A DNA stretch of 64,000 bases, from contig JAAONU010000003.1 in the NCBI GenBank assembly GCA_012932295.1, positions 24,910,361-24,974,360 of the forward strand. The letters run 5' to 3'. Origin of the DNA: Cyclina sinensis (lineage: Eukaryota > Mollusca > Bivalvia > Venerida > Veneridae). The position numbers and the translations under genes were made by a program. Shown piece after piece: positions 1-11,054 of this stretch. The notes beneath the pieces are model-generated. The model worked only from the letters and a program-made list of their open reading frames with translations. It ran no database searches and was not told the DNA's origin. Position 1 is the stretch's first letter. Each line of letters begins with the position of its first letter.

Positions 1-719
1 CAGTTACCCCCAACAAATTGATGATTGACAGATAACTGGGCCAGTCTTCAGGGTGCCAACATATACCAGTACTGAAGAATTCTTGAAGAATATGGTAAGT
101 AAGGCATTTTTAGCTCGTCTGTTTTGAAGAAAAAGTCGAGCTATTATGATTGCTGTGTCATCATTGTTGTTGTCGTTGTCATGCAAAAACTTTAATGTAG
201 CCCATTACTCAAACAATTTAAAAGGTATCAATATGAAACTATATTTTTGGAGTTATGTCCCTTTTTAACTTACAATTTTTGTCAAAATTGCATATTAAAT
301 GGAATGATCAAAGGTATCAGTATGAACAATATCAACATCTTGACATGAAACGTCAGAGGTATATAGACTTCCTTCAGGAGTAACCTGCACAAGAAGCATA
401 ACTATGGCCCCCATTGTCAACATGTAAAACAGATGAGTGTTGGCGCTGCTGCGTGCAGCTCTTGTTGATAGTTGTCATTGAACAATTCATGTATGAGAGT
501 AACTGTGGTAACTCCACTTTACAGTAAGGTTTATACATAAATGGAGGTTGTACTGCCCAATACTTCTCTCTATTGTAAATTTTTTCTGTGCATGTCCAGT
601 GAGCCTCATGGGTCAGTCCCTGAGTTAATGGTAACTGCGATTTACTTTTTCCAATTAATTATATGTACAGACAGACAAACAAGTTTAAAATTGCTAAAAT
701 CACTTCTAATTTTTAAAGT
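1..719. other. Non-coding, no recognised feature
   Basis: I see no gene, RNA or clear repeat here. The two short ORFs (60 codons each) have no domain, no splice context and no composition that separates them from chance. The stretch is ordinary AT-rich sequence. Confidence 0.5.
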
Positions 720-1085
720 TTGAGAAAAAATAATATTTTACACAAAAGTTAAAAATAAAATAATGGAATACAATACATAACATCTTAAATTATTCATAAA
801 CACATAAATGTAATAAAACAAGTTAAATAAACTAAAATTAAATACATTAAAACACATAATTAAACTAAACAAATGTGCAATAAAACATAAAAATAATAAA
901 CAAGAATAAAGTTAGTTTATGTGCAAAAAAAAATAAATACAAAAATATATCCATTTAAATAAGATTAACATATAAAGTTTTTATCAATAAAATAAAAGCA
1001 AATACAAAATAATAAATTGCAAAAAATATTTACAATGTAAGTTATTAAGCTGCTGTTTGACTGTCTGTACATATAAATAATGCTA
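720..1085. repeat. A-rich, G-poor low-complexity tract
   Basis: About 360 bases are almost entirely A and T, with A strongly favoured over T and very few G on the plus strand. Short TAAA, CATAA and AATAAA words recur. The strand asymmetry could come from decay of an old poly(A) tail or simple-repeat drift. No gene is present. It lies just upstream of the first hairpin-ended element at 1158. Confidence 0.6.
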
Positions 1086-1157
1086 GTAATTAATTGTAGT
1101 TTTCTAATGACATTTTTGTTCTGGCTAACAATTTTAATAGAAATCCCCCTTTTAGTT

Positions 1158-2640
1158 ATCCCCCTGCCAAAGGCGGAGGGGATATTAGGAATGCCCTTCG
1201 TCCGTCCGTGCGTCCGTGCGTCCGTCCGAAACAATTTTGTCCGGAGCATAACTCCAAAACTACTTGAGGGATTTTATTCAAACTCAGTACACTGACAGAG
1301 CACATTGGTAGGTAGTGCAGTGTGCAAGTCCAATAACTCTACCTTGCCTTTTTTTAGAGTTATTCCGCTTTATCAAATTTACTTGATAAATTTTGTCCGG
1401 AGTATAACTCCAAAACTGCTAGAGGGATTTTATTCAAACTTCATACACTGACAGAGCACATTGGTAGGTAGTGCAGTGTGCATGTCCAATAACTCTACCT
1501 TGCCTATTTTTAGAGTTATTCCTTTTTATCAGAATTACTTGATAAATTTTGTCCGGAGCATAACTCCAAAACTACTTGAGGGATTTTATTCAAACTCAGT
1601 ACACTGACAGAGCACATTGGTAGGTAGTGCAGTGTGCAAGTCCAATAACTCTACCTTGCCTATTTTTAGAGTTATTCCCCTTTATCAGAATTACTTGATA
1701 AATTTTGTCCAGAGCATAACTCTAAAACTACTTGAGGGATTTTATTCAAACTTCATACACTGACAGAGCACATTGGTAGGTAGTGCAGTGTGCAAGAACA
1801 ATAACTCTACCTTGCCTATTTTTAGAGTTATTCCCCTTTATCAGAATTACTTAATAAATTTTGTCCGGAGCATAACTCCAAAACTACTTGAGGGATTTTA
1901 TTCAAATTTCATACACTGACAGAGCACATTGGTAGGTAGTGCATTGTGCAAGTCCAATAACTCTACCTTGCCTATTTTTAGAGTTATTCCCCTTTATCAG
2001 AATTACTTGATAAATTTTGTCCGGAGCATAACTCCAAAACTACTTGAGGGATTTTATTCAAACTCAGTACACTGACAGAGCACATTGGTAGGTAGTGCAG
2101 TGTGCAAGTCCAATAACTCTACCTTGCCTATTTTTAGAGTTATTCCCCTTTATCAGAATTACTTGATAAATTTTGTCCAGAGCATAACTCCAAAACTACT
2201 TGAGGGATTTTATTCAAACTCAGTACACTGACAGAGCACATTGGTAGGTATTGCAGTGTGCAAGTCCAATAACTCTACCTTGCCTATTTTTAGAGTTATT
2301 CCCCTTTATCAGAATTACTTGATAAATTTTGTCCAGAGCATAACTCTAAAACTACTTGAGGGATTTTATTCAAACTCAGTACACTGACAGAGCACATTGG
2401 TAGGTATTGCAGTGTGCAAGTCCAATAACTCTACCTTGCCTATTTTTAGAGTTATTCCCCTTTATCAGAATTACTTGATAAATTTTGTCCAGAGCATAAC
2501 TCCAAAACTACTTGAGGGATTTTATTCAAACTTCATACACTGACAGAGCACACTGGTAGGTAGTGCAGTGTGCATGTCCAATAACTCTACCTTGGCTATT
2601 TTTTAGAGTTATTCCCCTTTATCAGATTTACTTGTTTACA
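1158..2640 (+). mobile_element. Hairpin-ended repeat element, family A, 3'-truncated
   Basis: The 5' end is a near-perfect hairpin at 1158-1183 (ATCCCCCTGCC, AAA loop, GGCGGAGGGGAT). It is followed at 1198-1230 by a CGTCCGTC-type tract and then by the 156-bp tandem core. The same 5' design with a complete 3' end is seen in the neighbouring copy at 2697-3143. This copy stops after the last core unit and lacks the expected 3' subterminal GGGGGGAT and terminal hairpin, so it is 3'-truncated. No protein is encoded. By architecture it is a non-autonomous Helentron/pearl-like element, which is an inference. Confidence 0.65.
1233..2637 (+). repeat. Tandem array, 156-bp unit, nine copies
   Basis: The landmark AATTTTGTCC recurs at 1233, 1389, 1545, 1701, 1857, 2013, 2169, 2325 and 2481, exactly 156 bases apart each time, so there are no indels across nine units. 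Units differ only by scattered substitutions (for example CAAACTCAGTAC versus CAAACTTCATAC). Two such substitution types alternate along the array, which suggests gain of multi-unit blocks. The unit is 52 codons long but has stops and does not look coding. The array forms the core of the family A element. Confidence 0.95.
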
Positions 2641-2696
2641 TTTTAAAAATCCCAGCATATACATGTTTATCTAATTCTTGAATTCTTGAACTTATT

Positions 2697-3143
2697 ATCC
2701 CCGCAAAAGGAGGAGGGGATATTAGAAATGGTCTCTCTCCGTCCATGCGTGCGTCCATTCCAGTTTTGTCGGGAGCATAACTCCAAAAGTACTTGAGTGA
2801 TTTTCTTCAAACTTCATATACTGAAAGAGCACATTTGGAGGAGGTGCAGTGTGTAAGAATAATAACTCTACCTTGCCTACCTTTAGAATTATTCCACTTT
2901 ATCAGATTTAATTGAAAAACTTTGTCCGAAGCATAACTCAAAAAGTGCTTGAGCAATTTTCTTCAAACTTAATACACTGACATAGCACATTGGTAGGAAG
3001 TGCAGTTTGCAAGAACAATAACTCTACCTTGCCTATTTTTTGTGGGATTTTCTTCAAACATTATCACATTGAGTGTTTGAAAGTACAACCTTCAGGTAGC
3101 TTCTTCCCGGCGGGGGGATTAACCATGTGTAACATGGCTCTTG
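2697..3143 (+). mobile_element. Hairpin-ended repeat element, family A, both ends present
   Basis: A weaker 5' hairpin at 2697-2720 (ATCCCC ... GGGGAT) is followed by a CGTGCGTCC tract and about two and a half diverged copies of the 156-bp core. The 3' end has the subterminal GGCGGGGGGAT (3110-3120), which is the inverted match of the 5' ATCCCCCTGCC seen in the first copy. It then has the hairpin CCATG-TGTAA-CATGG (3123-3137) and ends in CTTG at 3140-3143, before TTTT. This copy supplies the complete terminal structure for the family. Confidence 0.7.
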
Positions 3144-3425
3144 TTTTACTGATAACAAATAGTCTCTTTTGACTTTAATCTAAGTTCCATTTAAATCATA
3201 ATTTGGAATGAGATCATTCATTTTAATAGGGGCTTGTGTGGACTTGAAGGTTTGTGTGGCTGAGATTTTCAATTGAGAGACTGACTGAAAACCTCCTAGT
3301 CTTGGATTTGTATTTTGCAAGTATAATATCTGTTTTAGTCACTGATATGTCACTGTAATCTTACTGATAGGAGCATAAAACAGAATAATGAGATTATACA
3401 AATGAGAATATGTATTCCTTTTTAG

Positions 3426-6260
3426 CTCACCTGAGCACAAAGTGCTCAAGGTGAGCTTTTGTGATCGCCTGATGTCCAGCGTCCGTCGTCCGTGCGTGCG
3501 TGCGACATCAACTTTTTCTTCAAACAACTTCTTCTCCTGAACTGCTGGGCCAATCTTCCTGAAACTTGGCAGGAATGTTACTTGCATGAAGCTTTACCAA
3601 AATTATTCAAATGGTTCAGGTCCATTGCATTTCTAGGCCACAGGAGCTAAAAATAGATTTTCAAAGTTGGAACTTTAAAAATCTTCTTCTCCAGAACTAC
3701 AAAGCCTGGAGCTTAGATATTTGGTATGAAGCATCATCAGGTGGACCTTTACCAAGTTTGTTCAAATCATGACCCCTGGGTCAAAAATGGTCCTGCCCCA
3801 GGGTTCACTAGTTTTACATAGAATTATATAGGAAAAACTTTAAAAATCTTCTTGTCTGAAACCACAAGGCCTAGAGTTTAGATATTTGGTGTGCAGCATT
3901 GTCCAGTAGACCTCTACCAAGTTTGTTCAAATCATGGCTCCTGGGTAAAAAATGGCCCAGCCCCGGGGGTCACATATTTTACATAGAGTTATATAGGGAA
4001 AACTTAAAAAAATCTTCTTATCAGAAACTGCAAGGCCTAGAGTTTAGATATTTGGTGTGCAGCATTGTCTAGTAGACCTCTACCAAGTTTGTTCAAATCA
4101 TGGCTCCTGGGTCAAAAATGGCCCCGGCCCAGGGGTCACTTGTTTTATATAGAGTTATATAGGAAAAACTTTAAAAAATCTTCTTGTCAGAAACAGCAAG
4201 GCCTAGAGTTTAGATATTTGGTGTGCAGCATTGTCCAGTGGACCTCTACTAAGTTTCTTCAAATCAAAGCCACTGGGTCAAAATAGGCCCCACCCTGGGG
4301 GTCAATTGATTTTACATAGGCTTATGAAGGAAATCTTTAAAAGTGTTCTTCTGAGAAACCACAATGCCTACAGCTTAGATATTTGGTATGTAAGCATTGT
4401 CTAGTAGACCTCTATCAAGTTTGTCCAAATTATGTCCCCTGGGTCAAATTGGCCACGCCCCAGGGTTCTCTTGGTTTACATATAGTTATATAGGAAAAAC
4501 ATGAAAAATCATTTTTCTCCGAAACTAATAGGACTAGACCTTAGGTATTTGGTGTGGAGTATTGTGTTGAGAACCTTTACCAGTATTGTTTATATGTTGG
4601 CCCCGGGGTCAAAATTGGCCCCACCCCGGGGGCCCTTAATATGTAAAAAAGGCAATATTTAAAAATCTTCTTACTGGAAACCTCAATGCTTACAGCTTAG
4701 ATATTAAGTATGCAGCATTGTCTAGTGGATGTCTACCAAGTTTTTTCAAATTATGTCCCCTGGGTCAAAATTAGCCACGCCCCAGGGTTCTCTTGGTTTA
4801 CCTATAGTTATATAGGAAAAACATGAAAAATCATTTTTCTTCCAAACTAATAGGACTAGACCTTAGATATTTAGTCTGGAGTATTGTGTTGAGAACCTTT
4901 ACCAGTATTGTTTATATGTTGGCCCCGGGGTCAAAATTGGCCCTGCCCCAGGGGCCCTTAATATGTAAAAAAGGCAATATTTAAAAATCTTCTTACTGGT
5001 GTGATGTAGTGATGACACAAAACAGTTCAATTTGCAAGTTATTTTATTAAAATATTTAATTATAAGTACTGTATCATAAACTAAGTTATTCTAAGTATAA
5101 TATTTGAAAATAGCCAAACATATAAATTTACGTCTACCCTAGCTCGTTGTCCCCGGTCTGCTGGGCTTAGAGTCTGGTAGACAACTTTTATACCCATTTA
5201 ATGCATAACATGTCTGGGACTATTTCAATAACTTAACAGAAGGTAAACAATTGTACAGTTAATAATATATAACAATCCTTTATGTAGTATTTGGTTTTTA
5301 CTTCTGGCCATGATTATGTTATGCGGACTTGTGTAATTGTTAGCTACAAGTACCAGCTGGATCTTTGATTATTTCAGAATTTTAGGGTTCATACAAAGAA
5401 AGTTAGATCATTAATATTTAGTTGTTTGATAGAACCCTTGGACACAAGTCCGCACAACTGTTATCGACTGATAAAGTGTATTGAATTAAACATTGTAATC
5501 TACATACACAAAGGAACTTGAGTTGTAATGTTATGAAACGTAGACAACAATAGATCTTAGCTAATTTATAGGAAGCTTATACTTGTACGAGAGTATATTT
5601 GAGAAGTTTATAAAAATTGCAAACTATTTATTTATATTAATTCTATTTACTATATTTTAAAAGTAATGTTACTACATTACACTGGAAACCTCAATGCCTA
5701 CAGCTTAGATATTTGGTATGCAGCATTGTCTAGTGAACCTCTACCTAGTTTGTTTGAAAAATGTCCCCGGGGTCACTATTGGCCCTGCCCAAGGGGTCAC
5801 AAGTTTTAAATAGCAGTATAGAAGAAAATCTTTAAAAATCTTCTTGTCTAAAACCACAAGGCCTAGAATTTTATAATTTGGCATGAAGCAAGCTTTATCA
5901 AGCTTTTTGAAATTATTAGATTAGGTTAAAGGTCACGGAGGCTAAAAGTAGATTTATCTACTGTACCTCAAAGAACCTTCATTTATAGATCAATATCTTT
6001 GATATTCAGTATAGAGGTTCCTTGTATGGACGTCTACTTATGGGTAGGGTTTGAGGTCACTGGGTCAAGGTCAAGGTCACCATAGCTTATGATAGATATT
6101 TCTACTTTCTGTCATAGAGCCTTTATTTATTGACTGATATTTTACATATTTGGTTTGTAGGCACTTACATATTTTCATTTAAAAAATGAAATACTGCTTA
6201 ACAGCAAACCTACAGCCAAAGTACTCAGGTGAGCGATCCAGGGCCATCATGGCCCTCTTG
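3426..6260 (+). mobile_element. Hairpin-ended repeat element, family B, long copy
   Basis: The 5' hairpin at 3426-3459 has arms AGCTCACCT-GAGCAC and their complement around an AAA loop. A CGTCCGTCGTCC tract follows at 3478-3512. The core is at least six diverged units of about 160-168 bp, each with a recognisable 'AATCTTCTTGTC...AAGGCCTAGAG' start and GGCCC...CAGGGGTCA block. The 3' end has CTCAGGTGAGC (6225-6235), the inverted match of the 5' GCTCACCTGAG. It then has the hairpin AGGGCCATCATGGCCCT (6240-6256) and CTTG (6257-6260), before TTT. A separate 684-bp element is inserted at 4999-5682. No coding capacity is seen. Confidence 0.75.
4999..5682. mobile_element. 684-bp TIR element nested in family B, with 2-bp target duplication
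   Basis: The host core reads ...CTTACTGGAAACCTC... in the related unit at about 4668. Here it is split as CTTACTG | insert | TGGAAACCTC, so TG (4997-4998 and 5683-5684) is the apparent duplicated target. The ends are imperfect inverted repeats, GTGTGATGTAGTGA at left and GTGTAATGTAGTAA as the complement of the right end. Internally GCGGACTTGTGT (about 5320) and ACACAAGTCCGC (about 5443) form a further inverted pair. No transposase ORF is present, so it is non-autonomous. I cannot assign a superfamily; the 2-bp duplication could also be part of the TIR. Confidence 0.75.
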
Positions 6261-6600
6261 TTTAACAGACTTAAGTAAATTAATGATAAGGGGTTTTAGT
6301 CCTAGGGGAACATTAGTTAACATTTTAGATGTTAGCATTTTTGGTTTTGATTAATGTGTGACCAAGTATAGATTAAAATAATAAATTAAGGTTAATAGAA
6401 GAGAAGGTAATAAGAGTGTTCTGAATTGATACTTTTATTTTATCCCGTGTAAGGTTCTGTTATATACATTTTTGAATTCTATGTTATGAAGCTAGACAGT
6501 CCTTGAATTTATTTTGTTTGTAGTGTTAATGTAAGCATTGAGTTCAGATTATATGCATCAGTTATTAGGGTATCATAAGTACAGCATCTGTGTATCTCTG
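6261..6600. other. Non-coding, no recognised feature
   Basis: AT-rich sequence between the family B element and the 43-bp minisatellite. I see no gene or repeat. Confidence 0.5.
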
Positions 6601-9240
6601 TTTATTTCTGATAATCAGCTCATACTTTGCCTGCCAGATCTAAAAGCACAATTGTGTGCATGCCAGGTAACTAAAAACAAATGCCAACAAAACAGTACAA
6701 CACATCCATGCCTGCCAGGTTCCATCACAACATCCTCCTTAAAAAATCATAAAGCATAACTGTTTCTGCTACATCTCCTAGAAACAAACAGCCACTTTTC
6801 TGCAGGCTTTTCTCCTGCAAAAATATACATCAAGCCAATGCCTGTCAGGTATTCCTCCTGCAAAAGTATACATCAAGCCCATATCTGCCAGGCTTTCATT
6901 CCACAAAAATATTCAAGCTCTTCCTGCCAGACTTTCCACCACCAAAAGTATACATCAAGACCATGTCTGCCAGAATACCATCCCACAAAAGTATACATCA
7001 AGCTCCTGCCTGCCAGGCTTTCCTCCACAAAAATATATTCATCAAGGCTTTGCCTGCCAGGCATTCCTCCACCAAAAGTAGACATCAAGCCTATGCCTGA
7101 CAGGCTATCCTCCAACGAAAGTATGCATCAAGTCCATGCCTGCCAGGTTTTCCTTCCACAAAAATATTCATCAGGTCAATGCCTGCCAGGCTTTCCTCCC
7201 CCAAAAGTATACAACAAGCCTATGCCTGCCAGGCTTTCCTCACTAAAAAGTATACATCATGTCTATGCCTGCCAGGCTTTCCTCACTAAAAAGTATACAA
7301 CAAGCCTATGCCTGCCAGGCTTTCCTTCCACTAAAATATACATCAAGCCCATCCCTACCAGGCTTTCCTTCCACTAAAATATACATCAAGCCTATGCCTG
7401 TGGCTTTCCTCACAAAAAAGTATACATCAAGCCCATCTCTGCCAGGCTTTCCTTCCACTAAAATATACATCAAGCCTATGCCTGCCAGGCTTTCCTCACA
7501 AAAAAGTATACATCAAGCCCATCTCTGCCAGGCTTTCCTTCCACTAAAATATACATCAAGCCTATGCCTGCCAGGATTTCCTCACAAAAAAGTATACATC
7601 AAGCTCCTCCCTGCCAGGCTTTCCTTCCACAAAAATATACATCAAGCCCATCCCTGCCAGGCTTTCCTCCCCCAGAAGTATACAACAAGGCTATACCTGC
7701 CAGGCTTTCCTCACAAAAAAGTATGCAACAAGCCCATCCCTGCCAGGCTTTCCTTCCACTAAAATATACATCAAGCCCATCCCTGCCAGCTTTTTCTTCC
7801 ACTAAAATATTCATCAAGCACATGCCTGCCAGGCTTTCCTCCCATAATAAATATACATCAAGCGCCTGTCTGCCAGGCTTTTCTCCAAAATTGTGTACAT
7901 CAAGTCCATGCCTGCCAGGTTTCCCTTTCACAAAAGTATACAAAAGCCCATGCCTGACGGCTTTCCTTCCACAAAAATATTCATCAGGTTCATGCCTGCC
8001 AGGCTTTCCTCCACCAAAAGAGTATACAACCACCCCATACCTGCCAGGCTTTCCTTCCACAAAAATATTCATCAGGTTCATGCCTGCCAGGCTTTCCTCC
8101 ACCAAAAGTAAACATCAAGTCCATGCCTGCCAGGCTTTCCTCCCCCAAAAGTATACATCAAGCCTATGGCTGCCAGGCTTTCCTCACAAAAAAGTAAACA
8201 TCAAGCCCATCCCTGCCAGGCTTTCCTTCCACTATAATATTCATCAAACACATGCCTGCCAGGCTTTCCTCCCATAAAAAATATACATCAAGCTCCTGCC
8301 TGCCAGTTTTTTCTCCAAAAATGTGTACATCACGTCCATGCCTGCCAGGTTTTCCTTTCACAAAAGTATACAAAAGCCCATGCCTGCCGGCTTTCCTTTC
8401 ACAAAAATATACATCAAGCCCATGCCTGCCAGGCTTTCTTCCCCCCAAATGTATACATCAGGCCAATGCCTGACAGGCTTTCCTCCCATGAAGTACACAT
8501 CAAACCTCTGCCTGCTTGACTTTCCTCCCACAAAAATATATATCAAACGGATGCCTCCCAGGCTTCCTTTCAACTAAAGAATCATCAAGCCCATGCCTGC
8601 CAGGCCTTCCTTCCCAAAAAGTACACATCAAGCCCAAAATTGCCTGCCAGTCTTTCCTCCGCCAAAGTATACATCAAACGCATGCCTCCCAGGCATTCCT
8701 CCCATGAAAGTATACTTGTACTTCAAGCCTATACTTGCAAGAATCCCCTTCTTCCAAAGTATAAAACAAGCTGATGTCTGCCAATCCTTCCATCCTCAAA
8801 CATATCCATGAAGCCCTTGCATGCCAGACATTTCTCCCACAAAGGTATACATCTGGGGATGCCTGCTAGGCTCTCCTACTGTCAAAATAAACATAAAACC
8901 AATGCCAGCTAAGTTTTTTTTCCCCTTAAAGTAGTTTTCAGACTTCCCAGGCTTCGATCGCTATCTATCAAAGCCTTGCTGGCCATCTCCATAAATTATA
9001 CGTCGAGCCCATTGCAGGCTCCCCACCAAAGTATACATCAAGCCAACCCTGACAGACTTTACACTCTAACAGTATATATCAAGTCCATTCCTGCTATGCT
9101 GTTTACCCTGTAAAGTATCTATGAAGTTCATGCCTGCCAGTTTCCTGCCCCCCCCCCCCCCCCCCCAGGTATACATTAAGCCGATGCTTCCTTCAGACTT
9201 CTGTCCCAGAGTATTCATGAAACCTTTGCCATCCAGGCTC
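6600..9240 (+). repeat. Large minisatellite, 43-bp unit, roughly 50-60 copies
   Basis: The unit contains TGCCTGCCAGGCTTTCCT, a CCAC-AAAA or CACTAAAA stretch, and TATACATCAAGCCCA. Spacing between GCCTGCCAGG landmarks is 43 bases in the regular centre (for example 7267 to 7310) and 42-46 elsewhere. The ends (6600-6790 and 8730-9240) are degenerate, so the array decays outward from a more homogeneous core. Because 43 is not a multiple of 3, successive units are read in all three frames. The unit has no stop in the forward frames, so ORFs of 167-237 codons arise with a 43-residue super-period. I treat these as by-products because no start context, splice site or domain supports them. Confidence 0.92.
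9148..9166 (+). repeat. Poly(C) run
   Basis: Nineteen consecutive C residues occur inside the degenerate right end of the minisatellite. It could form an i-motif, or a G-quadruplex on the other strand. Its exact length is prone to sequencing error. Confidence 0.85.
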
Positions 9241-9259
9241 TTCATCTTTTCTGTTGAAC

Positions 9260-10180
9260 TTCTTTTCTAAATGGTAATGCAGATGCTTCATTTTTAGGAC
9301 TTCTATGGCTTTGTTTTGTAAAAACACATTTGAATAAAGGTGCTGCATATTGATGAGTGTTTTGGCCATTCATTTACAAAAACTTCTCAAATATAAGTTT
9401 AGGTTGTGCATTTTAATGTGTTTTGGCAACTCATTGTTGATGAAATTGTCAGCTAGGTTCTTTAGTTGAAGTGTAGGTGTTGCATTTAAAGGACTGTTTT
9501 GACCACTCATTTTTGACAAAATTTTCTGGTAGGTTCTATAATTTAAGTGACTGCAGACTATGCATATCAAAGACTGTTCTAGCCACTTATTTTTTCAGCC
9601 ACTGACAATTTGTTCAGTTCAGTCTGGTACATCTGTCTTATGCCCTAATCTTAGGGATCCTTCTGCCTCCTTCTCATACACAATATGATCAGTAAAAATT
9701 GTCTAGTTAGATTTTGAAAGAAAAGTAGAGGTTCTACATTTTAATGACATTTATACCTCACATTTTTGTCAAATTTCTTTTATCTACATTCTAATATTAA
9801 GGTATAAGTTCTGCAGTATATGAACTTTTAGGCAATTGATTTTTTGCCCAATATTTCCTGTTTAAGGTTCAGAAATAATCATACAGGTTGTGCATTTTAA
9901 GGAATTTTAGGCGAGCCATTTTTGTCAAAATTTCCTTTTTAGGCTCTTAAATATTAATATAGGTACTGTATTTTAAGGATTTTTAGACCACACTTTTTTG
10001 TCAAAATTTCCTGATCAGGTTCAGAAATAATCATATAGGTTGTGTATCTAAAGGACTTTTAGGCCACTCATTTTTGTCAAAATTTCATTTCTAGGCTCAG
10101 GTATTGTATTTCAAAGAACTTTTAGACCACACATTTTTGTCCTAATTTCAAATTTAGGTTCTGAAATATTGAAAAAGAAA
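9260..10180 (+). repeat. Degenerate tandem repeat, unit about 60-110 bp, mostly near 75-85
   Basis: The phrase CACTCATTTTTGTCAAAATTTC and close variants recur at about 9498, 9746, 9912, 9990, 10064 and 10126. They are separated by phrases such as AGGTTGTGCATTTTAAGGA. Units are heavily diverged and of variable length. The array abuts the 43-bp minisatellite but shares no obvious sequence with it. No coding signal is seen. Confidence 0.7.
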
Positions 10181-10460
10181 CTATATTAGACCAGGGTCAT
10201 TAAGATAGATGTCCAGAGGTTATATATAAGGTGATGCTTGTTTGAGGGGTCTGAATTTTATAGCAAAAAAACCCTTCTCTTTTGGTACTAGAATGTCAGT
10301 GTAGGTACTTCATGCTAGTTAGGGACTATATGGCAGATCAAGAAAATTGGTTTGGTAATACATTCTATCAAAGAACTATTAAGGCTTTTAATCTGTTGGT
10401 CACATAAATTTCCTATTAAAAATTCTGTTTGAGTAATTCAGTATCATTGTTGAGATTTTT

Positions 10461-11054
10461 ATGCTCCCACAAAGTGGGGAGCATATAGCTTTGCACTTGT
10501 CCGTCCATCTGTCCGTCCGTCCGTACGTCTGTCCGTACGTCCTGAAATCTCGTGAACGCAACTCCTCTTAAAACCGGATGGCAGATTTTGCTTAAACTTC
10601 CAGGGATGAACAACCTTAATGTGTAGATGGAAGTAAAGGAAGGAATTTTTGCTGCGACCAAATTTAACAGAATTATGGCCCTTTGTTGATTTTTTCACTA
10701 TATACCATATAGAAATTTTGTGAACGCAACTCCTCTTAAACCGGATGGCAGATTTTGCTTAAACTTCCAGGGATGAACAGCTTTAATGTGTAGATGGTAG
10801 TAAAGGAAGGAATTTTTGCTGTGACCATATTTAACAGAATTATGGCCCTTTGTTGATTTTTTCACAATATACCATATAAATAATTGAACATATAAATTTT
10901 ACATTTGTAATTTAGTTTAACATGTACATAAGGTTACCTGTAGATCATTTTAGGTATATGTACAGAAAAAATCTTACATACAGGATATACATGCTCTTGT
11001 TTATGAGCACTTATGCATAGTGGGGGCATCTGTGTCCTATGGACACAGTTCTAG
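10461..11054 (+). mobile_element. Hairpin-ended repeat element, family C
   Basis: The 5' hairpin is ATGCTCCCAC-AAA-GTGGGGAGCAT (10461-10484), followed by a GTCCGTCC-rich tract (10498-10545). The core is two units of 168 bp (TGAACGCAAC at 10553 and 10721). The 3' end has GTGGGGGCAT (11020-11029), a near inverted match of the 5' arm. It then has the hairpin CTGTGTCC-TAT-GGACACAG (11030-11048), TT, and CTAG (11051-11054), followed by TTATTTT. It carries no gene. Confidence 0.72.

Noticed and set aside
6838..8577. Overlapping ORFs of 72-237 codons with CLPGFP / KPMPARLS repeats
   Set aside because: All arise from the 43-bp minisatellite read in successive frames on both strands. No start context, domain or splice site supports any one of them over the others.
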